In this document: positions 1 through 5,544 of the stretch, in pieces
Numbering within the stretch: the stretch's first letter is position 1
Layout: each line of letters starts with the position of its first letter
The notes under the pieces: model-generated
What the model was told of the DNA's origin: nothing
Database searches by the model: none
The model's input: the letters and a program-made list of their open reading frames with translations, nothing else
Assembly (NCBI GenBank): GCA_028288945.1
Contig: JAQGHH010000091.1
Location: 1-5,544, forward strand
DNA: 5,544 nucleotides
DNA from: Phycisphaerales bacterium
GTDB taxonomy: Bacteria; Planctomycetota; Phycisphaerae; Tepidisphaerales; Tepidisphaeraceae
Direction of reading: 5' to 3'
Program-made: the position numbers and the translations under genes

Positions 1-962
1 GCCAGTTGACCGAGGCGCGCAAGTTCAATCTGATGTTCAAGACCTTCGTCGGCCCCGTCGAGGAGAGCGCGACGATGGTCTACCTGCGCCCGGAAACCGC
101 GCAGGGCATTTTCGTGAACTTCAAGAACGTGGTCGATTCCACGCGGATCAAGATTCCCTTCGGCATCGCGCAGATTGGGAAGAGCTTCCGCAATGAGATC
201 ACGCCCAAGCAGTTCATCTTCCGTTCGCGCGAATTCGAGCAGATGGAGATCGAATTCTTCTGTAAGCCGGAAACCAGCGCCGACTGGTACCGCAAATGGC
301 GGGACGAGCGCTTCGCCTGGTACCAGGGGCTGGGCCTGAAGGGGAGCAACCTGCGGCTGCGGGAGCATGGGAAAGAAGAGCTGGCTTTCTACTCGATCGG
401 CACCAGCGACGTCGAATACAACTTCCCGTGGGGATGGGGCGAGCTGGAAGGCGTCGCCCACCGCGGCGACTATGATCTGAAGCAGCACATGCAGTTCAGC
501 GGGAAGGATTTGAGCTATTTTGACGATGAAACCAAGGAGCGGTTTGTGCCGCACGTGATCGAGCCGTCGGCGGGGGCCACACGGGCCACGCTGGCGTTCC
601 TCTGCGAGGCGTTCGCCGAGGAGGAAGTCGAGGGCGAAATGCGTACGGTCCTGCGGCTGCACCCGCGGCTGGCGCCCGTGAAGGCGGCGATTTTTCCGCT
701 GGTGAAGAAGGAAGGGATGCCGGAAAAATCGATGGCGCTCTACAACGATCTGAAAAAACACTTCCCGGTCGTTTACGACGAAAAAGGTGCGGTAGGGCGG
801 CGGTATCGCCGACAGGACGAGGCCGGAACGCCCTTCTGCATCACGATCGACGGCCAGACGAACCAGGACCAAACCGTCACCCTGCGCGAGCGCGATTCGA
901 TGAAGCAGGAACGCATCGCACTGGACAAGGTGAAGAGTTATTTGTTTGAGAAGTTGAGTTAG
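1..962 (+). CDS. glyQS: Glycyl-tRNA synthetase, single-chain (alpha2) type, 3' part
   Basis: This class II aminoacyl-tRNA synthetase charges tRNA-Gly with glycine in the cytoplasm. The frame is open from base 3 and the gene starts upstream of the window; the TTG at 6 is an internal leucine codon. About 319 residues are visible, against roughly 450-530 for the whole family. Seen directly, numbering from the Leu at base 6: the substrate-binding signature YLRPETAQGIFVNF (26-39); class II motif 2 with FRNE (61-64) and the run FIFRSREFEQMEIEFF (70-85); a class II motif 3 region EPSAGATR (186-193), where family members I recall usually read G-V-D-R; and the C-terminal anticodon-binding domain (about 218-316), containing APVKAAIFPLV, YRRQDEAGTPF and TVTLRERDSMKQ. 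It ends in TAG at 960-962. The motif order and text identify the Thermus/eukaryote-like single-chain enzyme, not the alpha2beta2 GlyQ/GlyS pair. No frameshift or missing key residue is visible. Confidence 0.97.
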   Translation, partial: QLTEARKFNLMFKTFVGPVEESATMVYLRPETAQGIFVNFKNVVDSTRIKIPFGIAQIGKSFRNEITPKQFIFRSREFEQMEIEFFCKPETSADWYRKWRDERFAWYQGLGLKGSNLRLREHGKEELAFYSIGTSDVEYNFPWGWGELEGVAHRGDYDLKQHMQFSGKDLSYFDDETKERFVPHVIEPSAGATRATLAFLCEAFAEEEVEGEMRTVLRLHPRLAPVKAAIFPLVKKEGMPEKSMALYNDLKKHFPVVYDEKGAVGRRYRRQDEAGTPFCITIDGQTNQDQTVTLRERDSMKQERIALDKVKSYLFEKLS

Positions 963-967
963 GAAGG

Positions 968-1054
968 GATTGTCAGTGGTCCGTCGTCAGTTGTCAGTTG
1001 CTCGGGAACGCCCGTGACTGACTACTGACGACGGACCACTGACAACTGACAATC
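968..1054. repeat. Head-to-head heptad-word inverted repeat (intergenic hairpin element)
   Basis: Between the glycyl-tRNA synthetase stop and the next start lies an 87-bp imperfect palindrome built of 7-bp words. On the + strand the left half reads TTGTCAG, TGGTCCG, TCGTCAG, TTGTCAG (970-997). The right half reads CTGACTA, CTGACGA, CGGACCA, CTGACAA, CTGACAA (1018-1052), which is the same series reverse-complemented with one extra heptad. The best continuous arms are 970-998 and 1017-1045: 29 bp with one mismatch, around an 18-base loop that itself holds CGGG-AACG-CCCG (1003-1014). The outermost 9 bases, GATTGTCAG (968-976) and CTGACAATC (1046-1054), are also perfect inverted repeats, so ends and arms can pair in two registers offset by one heptad. 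No T-run follows, so it is not a standard intrinsic terminator. It could be a dispersed non-coding repeat or a small non-autonomous mobile element; no transposase is present here. Confidence 0.9.
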
Positions 1055-1057
1055 TTC

Positions 1058-2200
1058 ATGGCAAACCAGCTCGACATTCTCGCCCTCGAGCCGTTTTATG
1101 GGGGGATGCGGCGCGCGATGCTGGACACCGTGATCCGGTGCAGCCGGCATCGGTGGACGTTGCTGAAATTGCCGCCCCGGCGGATGGAGCGGCGGCTTTC
1201 GGTCGCGGCCAACTGGTTCGCGGAGCAGCTTTCCCGCCATTGGTCTGGGAAGGTGGATCTGCTTTTCACGAGCGAGGCGATGAACCTGGGGAGCCTTTAT
1301 CGGCTGGTGCCGGCGCTCGCCAGGCCGCCTTCGGTCGTCTACTTTCATGACAACCAATTGCCTGATCCGCAACGGATTCCGACGAAGGCGGAGAAGGTGG
1401 GGCGCGGGTCGATCGGATCGACCGGGCAGGTGGTCGTCGCCCCGCCGCCCGACGTGAATCTTGAGCTGGTGAACCTCAACACCGCGACGGCCGCGACCGA
1501 GATCTGGTTCAACTCCGTCTATCATCTCAAGACGTTTTTGGGCAGGGCGGCAAACCTCGTTTCCCGCCATCCGGAATTGTCGTCGCACAACCCGATGCTC
1601 GAAGTGACCCGGCGGGCGCACGTCATGCCGCCGCCCATCGACATGAACGTCGTGTCGCACGTGAAGGCGACGATGAAGCTGCCGCCGCGGGATTCCAAGG
1701 CGATCTTCATCGAGACCCGCGACGCGGACATGCGGCTGTTGAACGCGGCGCTGTCGATGCTTTCGTCGCGGAACATCAACTTCCGGCTGATCACGGTCGG
1801 GCCGGTGGAAGACCTGTCCGACCAGTGGCCCCGGCGCACGATCAGCGAGGCCGACGACCTGGCGCACGTCGCCGGATTGCTGGAGGCCGGCGTGGTGCTC
1901 AGCGCGAAGCCCGGCGCGAACTGCGACCATCAAGTCATCCGAGGCTTGCTCGCAGGCTGCCGGCCGGTACTGCCGGACCGCGGCGTATATAGCGAACTCT
2001 TGCCCGGATCACTGCACACGCAGACTCTGTACGCGTCTTCCAATGCCAAGGGGATGGCCGACCGCCTTCAGGAGGCGATGTACTCGGCGTACAGCTGGCA
2101 CCCGCCGGACTTCAGGCAGACGCTCAAACAGTTCGAGGCGATCGGCGCATGCCGGGCATTCGATGAACGGCTCGCCCAACTCGCGGGACAGCCGGCCTAG
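1058..2200 (+). CDS. DUF3524-family protein, tRNA-queuosine alpha-mannosyltransferase-like, with diverged GT-B half
   Basis: A 380-residue soluble protein. The N-terminal half matches the DUF3524 family, which includes the GTDC1/QTMAN enzymes that mannosylate queuosine in tRNA. Signatures seen: LALEPFYGG (8-16), LPPRRMERRL (38-47), VVYFHDNQL (93-101) and NLNTATAATEIWFNSVYH (139-156), followed by VMPPPID (189-195). Two departures stand out. About 20 extra residues, proline- and glycine-rich, lie between FHDNQ and WFNS compared with human GTDC1 as I remember it. In the C-terminal half, where the family usually has an RWEHDK-like segment and an E-F-F-G...E donor-binding motif, this protein has IETRDADMR (218-226) and NCDHQVIRGLLAGC (288-301), so both usual glutamates are replaced. 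The downstream LPDRGVYSELLP (305-316) is still family-like. ATG 1058 is chosen because TGA at 1040-1042 closes the frame upstream and the next ATG lies inside the conserved EPFYGG region. No Shine-Dalgarno site is visible; the heptad element occupies that place. Family membership is fairly sure; sugar-transfer activity and tRNA substrate are not. Confidence 0.85.
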   Translation: MANQLDILALEPFYGGMRRAMLDTVIRCSRHRWTLLKLPPRRMERRLSVAANWFAEQLSRHWSGKVDLLFTSEAMNLGSLYRLVPALARPPSVVYFHDNQLPDPQRIPTKAEKVGRGSIGSTGQVVVAPPPDVNLELVNLNTATAATEIWFNSVYHLKTFLGRAANLVSRHPELSSHNPMLEVTRRAHVMPPPIDMNVVSHVKATMKLPPRDSKAIFIETRDADMRLLNAALSMLSSRNINFRLITVGPVEDLSDQWPRRTISEADDLAHVAGLLEAGVVLSAKPGANCDHQVIRGLLAGCRPVLPDRGVYSELLPGSLHTQTLYASSNAKGMADRLQEAMYSAYSWHPPDFRQTLKQFEAIGACRAFDERLAQLAGQPA

Positions 2201-2428
2201 GGTTAAATCATTTCCGATTGCGAACAGTCACAGTCGTTTAGCAAAAAGCGTGCAACCCAACTGAAGTTTGCCCCGCGCAAAAGCCAGTGAATCCTGCCCG
2301 AAATGCGGCGCGTCGCGGCCCGGAAACTGAACCCCCCCCTACGTCCGATAATCAGTGTTATGTTAAACTCAATGGATATCGTGGCCGAGCGGGGCAAATG
2401 CCGCGAAACGCTCGTTTCCCCGGGGCTT
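2201..2428. other. Convergent intergenic region, no gene seen
   Basis: This stretch separates the + strand DUF3524 gene from the end of the - strand phosphoesterase gene. It contains a C8 tract (2332-2339) followed by an AT-richer patch (about 2347-2380) unlike the surrounding GC-rich coding DNA. A short stem GAAAC/GTTTC (2405-2409 with 2414-2418) and the palindrome CCCCGGGG (2418-2425) lie just beyond the phosphoesterase stop. I found no strong stem followed by a T-run on either strand, so a bidirectional terminator is expected here by position but cannot be shown. The short open frames across it start at weak codons and resemble no family I know. Confidence 0.5.
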
Positions 2429-3073
2429 TTAGCTGATTTCGAACTCCATGGGCGGATGGGCGAGACGATATCGCTCGTCCATCAAGCTCGCGTTGGCCAG
2501 TTGCACGGTTTGGCCGTCGACCTCGATCGTCCACCGTCCTCGCCCTTCGTGGATGTGCCCGAAGACGGCGAGCCTGGGCCGCACCCGGCGGATCGCCTCG
2601 AGCAGCGACGGCGAGCCGGTCCCCAGGCCGCGGACGGTCTTGTCGCCGAAGCCTTGCGGCGGGCAGTGGGAGATCAGGATGTCTGTCCCCGCCGGGATCA
2701 TTTCCCATTTGCGGGCCAGATCGGCCTCGTCCAGGTTGAACGCCCAATCGTAGAACCGCGGCTGCCAGGGTGTGCCGTAGACATTCAGGCCGTCCAGCTC
2801 CGCGGCGCGGTCTTGAAGGTAAATCCACCGAAGGTCCGGCGGCATGCGATCCGGATCATTCTCGAAGAGGAAATCATGATTGCCCGCGACGCCGACGACG
2901 TTCCGGGCCGGGATCTCGGCTAGCCATTTTCGGAACGGGCCGTCGAGGAAGGCGGCTTGGGTTTGGAGTGAATGGTCGCGCACGGGACAGATGTCGCCGG
3001 CGATCAGCAGCAGATCGCACGGCGCGATCGGAATGAGATGGCCGTGAATGTCGGAAATCGCGGTCACGCGCAT
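2429..3073 (-). CDS. Calcineurin-like metallophosphoesterase, MPPED1/MPPED2-like
   Basis: A 214-residue cytoplasmic metal-dependent phosphoesterase. All core motifs of the calcineurin-like fold are present in order: SDIHG with D8 and H10; AGDIC with D27; GNHD at 64-67; LISHCPP with H136; and FGHIH at 171-175. The stretch LNVYGTPWQP (96-105), the GFGD that follows HCPP (141-144) and RVRPRLAVFGHIHEG (163-177) closely resemble the animal MPPED1/MPPED2 class III phosphodiesterases and their bacterial relatives. Activity on phosphodiesters, possibly cyclic nucleotides, is therefore plausible, but the substrate cannot be read from the sequence. The start at 3073-3071 (ATG) is chosen because the protein then opens directly with the first motif and GAGGAA lies 6 bases upstream. 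The longer in-frame opening to 3325 overlaps the HD-GYP gene and is low-complexity Arg/Pro-rich. It lies 118 bp downstream of the HD-GYP gene on the same strand and may be co-transcribed with it. It ends in TAA. Confidence 0.93.
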   Translation of the reverse strand: MRVTAISDIHGHLIPIAPCDLLLIAGDICPVRDHSLQTQAAFLDGPFRKWLAEIPARNVVGVAGNHDFLFENDPDRMPPDLRWIYLQDRAAELDGLNVYGTPWQPRFYDWAFNLDEADLARKWEMIPAGTDILISHCPPQGFGDKTVRGLGTGSPSLLEAIRRVRPRLAVFGHIHEGRGRWTIEVDGQTVQLANASLMDERYRLAHPPMEFEIS

Positions 3074-3079
3074 GGTGAA

Positions 3080-3085
3080 TTCCTC
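3080..3085 (-). promoter_or_regulatory. Shine-Dalgarno site of the metallophosphoesterase gene
   Basis: On the - strand the sequence GAGGAA is followed by six bases (TTCACC) and the ATG at 3073-3071. This purine-rich site with ordinary spacing fixes the short 214-residue start and argues against the longer upstream opening. It also shows that this genome uses Shine-Dalgarno initiation at least for some genes. Confidence 0.85.
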
Positions 3086-3191
3086 GGCCGGCCAGAGGCC
3101 GCGATTGTCGCGCGATTGATCACGGATTTCCAACGTCCGATATCCGCACCCCGGCGGGGCGGTTGAATCGGCTTCCGGATTGCGTGGCAGA

Positions 3192-4385
3192 TTACGCGGG
3201 CGCCGCCTTCTTGGATGCACGGGCCGGGATGAGATGCCGCACAACCACGCCGCCGACGCTTTCAACTTCCAGTGCGCCGTCCGCGGCCAGAGAAATGCCT
3301 CCCGGTTCCAGGCCCGCTCCGTCACTCGTGAACCGGCGGATGAACGGGCGGTACGGGTCGTCGCTGTTCAGAGCGATGACGACTGCGGTCGAGCCGTCGG
3401 ACAACATGACTTTCCCGCCGGGCGGGAAAGGCGGAACAACATGCGGCAGCGCGTAAAGCACTTGCGGGTCCAGCCGAGTCGCATAATGGGTTTTCATGAG
3501 GTGCAGCACCTCGGCACTGGACCGCCGCCCTTCGTCTTGCGCTTCAGACGCGAGCCGGTCGTACAAATCGGCGGCATGGAGGATCCGCGCGAACACGTGG
3601 ATTTTACTGCCCTCATAGACGATCGCCGTACCGTCGCGGGCCAGAGTTGACGGAAATCCGGTGCCGTCGAAATGTTGGTGATGCTGGAGCACAGCCGCGG
3701 CGGCGGAGGATTCGACCCCGCCGCGAATCATGTCATAACCGACTTTCGGGTGCGATTCCCATTCCTCCAGCGCGGCAGAGTCTTGCGGCGGGTTGATCGA
3801 GGAGTAGAGGTGCAGCCGACGGGAGAGCTTGGCCTTGCCGATGTCGTGCATCATCCCGGCCACGCCCAGGTTCACGACGTCGGCGGCGTGGGCGGGATCG
3901 AGGCGATTGCGTTCCTTGATGAGGTAGCGGTGTAAGCGTATTCCCAGAATCAGTGACAGATGCGCCACCGCGGCGGCGTGGCCGACCTCATCCGCCCCGA
4001 GCCCGCCCGCCATGAATTCCACGTAGACGGGGTGCTCCCCCCGCTGCATCAAGGTGAGCACGAGTTCTCGAACCGTCACGTAATAATCGGCAAAGCCGAC
4101 GGTCGGCTTCGCCGTCTTCTGAATCGCCGCGATCGTCGCTTTAATCTGCCGGTAGAGCTGCACGCGCGCGGGACTGAGGGTAGGGAGCAGGTGCTGGTCC
4201 AGCTCCCTCAGGTCCGGGTAATCGATGTAGAGCACATTGATGCCCAAATCGCCCAGCCTGCCGATGATGGACTCTTCAAGGACGAACCCCGCCTTCAGCA
4301 GGTCGTTCTCCGGGTCCGCCGGGTGCGGCACGTTCGCCGCCAGCTTCATGCCTGGCTTCGCTTCTTGTAACGGGACGATGAGCAC
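3192..4385 (-). CDS. HD-GYP domain protein, predicted cyclic-di-GMP phosphodiesterase
   Basis: A 397-residue protein with no membrane segment or receiver domain. The N-terminal segment (about 4-58, VPLQEAKPGMKLA...NDLLKAG...LGINVLYID) is the small domain often found before HD-GYP domains. The HD-GYP domain spans about 130-310: H136; HDIGK at 180-184; HPKVGYDMI from H212; HHQHFDGTGFP (235-245), matching the usual HHE..DG.GYP with Gln for Glu and Phe for Tyr; and FARILHAADLYDRL with D273. The histidine and aspartate metal ligands are all present, so hydrolysis of cyclic-di-GMP to pGpG or GMP is the likely activity. A C-terminal beta-rich tail of about 75 residues follows (GGKVMLSDGSTAVVIALNS onward). 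I favour the GTG start at 4385 because GAGAGG stands 7 bases upstream; an in-frame ATG at 4406 would add seven residues (404 aa) but has only weak purine sites. No DNA-binding or sensor domain is seen, so its input signal is unknown. It ends in TAA. Confidence 0.93.
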   Translation of the reverse strand: MLIVPLQEAKPGMKLAANVPHPADPENDLLKAGFVLEESIIGRLGDLGINVLYIDYPDLRELDQHLLPTLSPARVQLYRQIKATIAAIQKTAKPTVGFADYYVTVRELVLTLMQRGEHPVYVEFMAGGLGADEVGHAAAVAHLSLILGIRLHRYLIKERNRLDPAHAADVVNLGVAGMMHDIGKAKLSRRLHLYSSINPPQDSAALEEWESHPKVGYDMIRGGVESSAAAAVLQHHQHFDGTGFPSTLARDGTAIVYEGSKIHVFARILHAADLYDRLASEAQDEGRRSSAEVLHLMKTHYATRLDPQVLYALPHVVPPFPPGGKVMLSDGSTAVVIALNSDDPYRPFIRRFTSDGAGLEPGGISLAADGALEVESVGGVVVRHLIPARASKKAAPA

Positions 4386-4392
4386 GAATAAA

Positions 4393-4398
4393 CCTCTC
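4393..4398 (-). promoter_or_regulatory. Candidate Shine-Dalgarno site deciding a GTG start for the HD-GYP gene
   Basis: On the - strand GAGAGG is followed by seven bases and then GTG (4385-4383). This is a better placed site than anything upstream of the ATG at 4406, where GGAA lies 9 bases and GAGG 15 bases away. The protein would then begin MLIVPLQEAKPGM, close to the usual beginning of this family's N-terminal domain. Confidence 0.5.
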
Positions 4399-4438
4399 GA
4401 ATACATAGCATTACGTTCCAGCCTCTGGCAAGTTGAAC

Positions 4439-4470
4439 CGGCCGTCGTCCCGATATCGGGACACGGGCCG
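4439..4470. promoter_or_regulatory. Extended palindrome upstream of the HD-GYP gene (operator or hairpin)
   Basis: GTCCCGATATCGGGAC at 4447-4462 is a perfect 16-bp palindrome. Pairing continues outward as CCGT (4442-4445) with ACGG (4463-4466), and CGG (4439-4441) with CCG (4468-4470), allowing one bulged base on each side (C4446 and G4467). It sits 33 bases upstream of the ATG at 4406 and 54 bases upstream of the GTG start, in the gap after the ketosynthase. A second small stem, GGCA-GAAA-TGCC on the - strand (4495-4484), follows the ketosynthase stop by 14 bases and has a GNRA-type loop. Neither is followed by a T-run, so termination is not supported. An operator for a dimeric regulator, an RNA processing hairpin, or a dispersed palindromic repeat are all possible. 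Confidence 0.6.
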
Positions 4471-4509
4471 ATAAACATGAATCGGCATTTCTGCCTTCGC
4501 GAAAAAGGC

Positions 4510-5544
4510 TCACACGGACGCAAGGCTCACGACCGCCGTCGGGCCGCCGAAGCCGGCGGCGGAAATGATGCTCCGGCGGATCGGGCGCGCGTCGGCCTCG
4601 CGACGAATCCTTATGTGGTGTGCGGGCAGGGGCGTAGTTGTCTGCACGTTGGGCGGGACGAGGCTGTGGCGATGGGCGAGGCAGTTGATGGCCACCGCCA
4701 CGAGGCCCGCCGCCCCGAGGCTGTGGCCGAGCGCGCCTTTATGGGAATAGAGGCTGGGCGGCGAGTCTTGCGTGCCAACGAGCGAATCGATGGCCGCGAG
4801 TTCGACGGGGTCGTTGGCGATTGTTCCGGTGCCGTGGGCGTGGACGAGCTCGACGGGCCGGGTGTCGATGACCCCGGCGAGCAATCGGCGCAGCAAGCCC
4901 CCCGCCGGGTCGGAGCCGGTGAGGTGCGTGGCGTCGCCGCCCATGGCGAAGCGGTCCACCGCGGCCCACGGGCGGGCCCGCGCGGTTTGGGGCCGCTCCA
5001 GGCAGACGGCCGCGGCGGCTTCGGAGAGGAGGAACCCGGCCCGGTGCTCGTCGAACGGCCGGCAGCCGACGCCCTCGGGCGGAATCACGCCCAGACGGCG
5101 GAAGCTGTGCAAAAATAGCGGATGCAACGAAGACTCCGCCGCGACGATGACCGCGTGCGTCGCCTCACCCGAGCGGATCATCATCGCGGCGCGGATCAGC
5201 GCGTGCAGACCACTGGCACATGCGGCGGAGAGCGTGAGGCGCGGGCCGCATCCCAGCCCCAGCGCCCGGGCGACCGCGTCGGCGGTATCAGCCAAACCAA
5301 ACACCGGCAACCGCCCCGCCGCCACCGATGGCGGGTTATCAATCATTTCAGGCGGGGGGGCGATCCATGCTTCGACGGGGCCCTTGCTGGTACCGACGAC
5401 CAACGCCGCGGATTGCTGTTGCTCCGCGGTCCATCCGGCGCTCGCGACCGCTTCATGCGCCACGCGCTTAGCGAGCACGTTCACACGCGGTTCATTGCCC
5501 GCTTCGATCCCGGGCACCCGCGCGTGGTGGGTGATGTGGCGGGC
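4510..5544 (-). CDS. Beta-ketoacyl-ACP synthase (KAS I/II-like), 5' end outside the window
   Basis: A thiolase-fold ketosynthase that would condense an acyl thioester with malonyl-ACP in fatty-acid-like or polyketide-like synthesis. The frame is open to the window edge; 344 residues are visible and the N-terminal portion is missing. Numbering from the GTG at 5517 (nine further residues visible upstream): active-site Cys in LSAACASG (C100), first histidine in HAHGTGT (H228), and lysine and second histidine in HKGALGHSLGAAG (K260, H265). The triad and the lysine are complete, so condensation is plausible. Other family marks differ from the FabF standard: PFDEHRAGFLLSEAAAA (154-170) where GEGAG is usual, and AGFGGPTAVVS (321-331) where GFGGTN is usual. 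It is therefore unlikely to be the housekeeping FabF and may belong to a specialised lipid or polyene pathway; that is inference. It ends in TGA, 125 bp (103 bp from the alternative ATG) before the HD-GYP gene, and may share a transcript with it. Confidence 0.92.
   Translation of the reverse strand, partial: ARHITHHARVPGIEAGNEPRVNVLAKRVAHEAVASAGWTAEQQQSAALVVGTSKGPVEAWIAPPPEMIDNPPSVAAGRLPVFGLADTADAVARALGLGCGPRLTLSAACASGLHALIRAAMMIRSGEATHAVIVAAESSLHPLFLHSFRRLGVIPPEGVGCRPFDEHRAGFLLSEAAAAVCLERPQTARARPWAAVDRFAMGGDATHLTGSDPAGGLLRRLLAGVIDTRPVELVHAHGTGTIANDPVELAAIDSLVGTQDSPPSLYSHKGALGHSLGAAGLVAVAINCLAHRHSLVPPNVQTTTPLPAHHIRIRREADARPIRRSIISAAGFGGPTAVVSLASV

Noticed and set aside
970..1045. Intrinsic terminator of the glycyl-tRNA synthetase gene
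   Set aside because: The stem is far longer than usual, is built of 7-bp words, and no T-run follows on either strand.
968..1054. CRISPR array from repeated CTGACAA words
   Set aside because: The units are 7 bp and directly adjacent, without spacers, and the two halves are inverted relative to each other.
1022..1933. Long - strand open frame (303 codons) opposite the DUF3524 gene
   Set aside because: It lies entirely on the opposite strand of a gene with clear family motifs, is rich in Arg, His and Pro as expected of a GC-rich shadow frame, and shows no recognisable motif.
2203..2397. 64-codon - strand frame after the metallophosphoesterase
   Set aside because: It begins at a TTG with no ribosome-binding site and resembles no family; it just fills the convergent gap.
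2303..2923. + strand open frame (206 codons) opposite the metallophosphoesterase
   Set aside because: The opposite strand carries every calcineurin-like motif in order; this frame has no domain and is a compositional shadow.
3074..3325. N-terminal extension of the metallophosphoesterase to 3325
   Set aside because: The added 84 residues are Arg/Pro-rich, overlap the HD-GYP coding end, and precede the first catalytic motif, while the ATG at 3073 has a GAGGAA site at proper spacing.
4407..4523. Extension of the HD-GYP protein to 4523
   Set aside because: The extra residues would be encoded by the palindromic gap and overlap the ketosynthase stop; the conserved family text begins only after the 4385/4406 starts.
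4237..5118. + strand open frame (293 codons) across the ketosynthase and HD-GYP 5' region
   Set aside because: It is opposite two motif-bearing - strand genes, is Gly/Arg/Glu-rich low complexity, and its N-terminal part runs antisense through the HD-GYP gene start.

Overview
The window is about 5.5 kb of compact, GC-rich bacterial chromosome with five protein-coding genes. Two are on the + strand (left) and three on the - strand (right), and the two sets converge near 2.2-2.4 kb. Coding density, the single-chain type glycyl-tRNA synthetase, weak or absent Shine-Dalgarno sites before some genes, and the mix of a queuosine-mannosyltransferase-like protein, an HD-GYP protein and a divergent ketosynthase would suit a Planctomycetota/Phycisphaerae-like genome or a related phylum. 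That placement is inference; no rRNA or other taxonomic marker is present.

Left half, + strand: the C-terminal ~60% of glycyl-tRNA synthetase (1-962, enters from outside the window). It is followed by an 87-bp intergenic element made of 7-bp words arranged head to head (968-1054), which ends three bases before the next start codon. That next gene (1058-2200) encodes a 380-residue protein with the N-terminal signatures of the DUF3524 / tRNA-queuosine alpha-mannosyltransferase family, but its C-terminal GT-B half is strongly diverged. Both genes could concern tRNA, although glycine tRNAs do not carry queuosine.

The convergent gap (2201-2428) has no convincing gene. It holds a C8 tract and an AT-richer patch.

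Right half, - strand, read in transcription order: a 5'-truncated beta-ketoacyl synthase with a full Cys-His-His triad (4510-5544); a 103-125 bp gap carrying a strong palindrome; an HD-GYP (predicted cyclic-di-GMP phosphodiesterase) protein (3192-4385); and a calcineurin-like metallophosphoesterase of the MPPED1/MPPED2 type (2429-3073) with a clear Shine-Dalgarno site. The last two are separated by 118 bp and may be co-transcribed, placing two metal-dependent phosphodiesterases in tandem.

No CRISPR array, tRNA, rRNA, transposase or complete mobile element was seen. The least ordinary items are the heptad-word inverted repeat, the diverged queuosine-glycosyltransferase-like protein it abuts, and the palindrome upstream of the HD-GYP gene.
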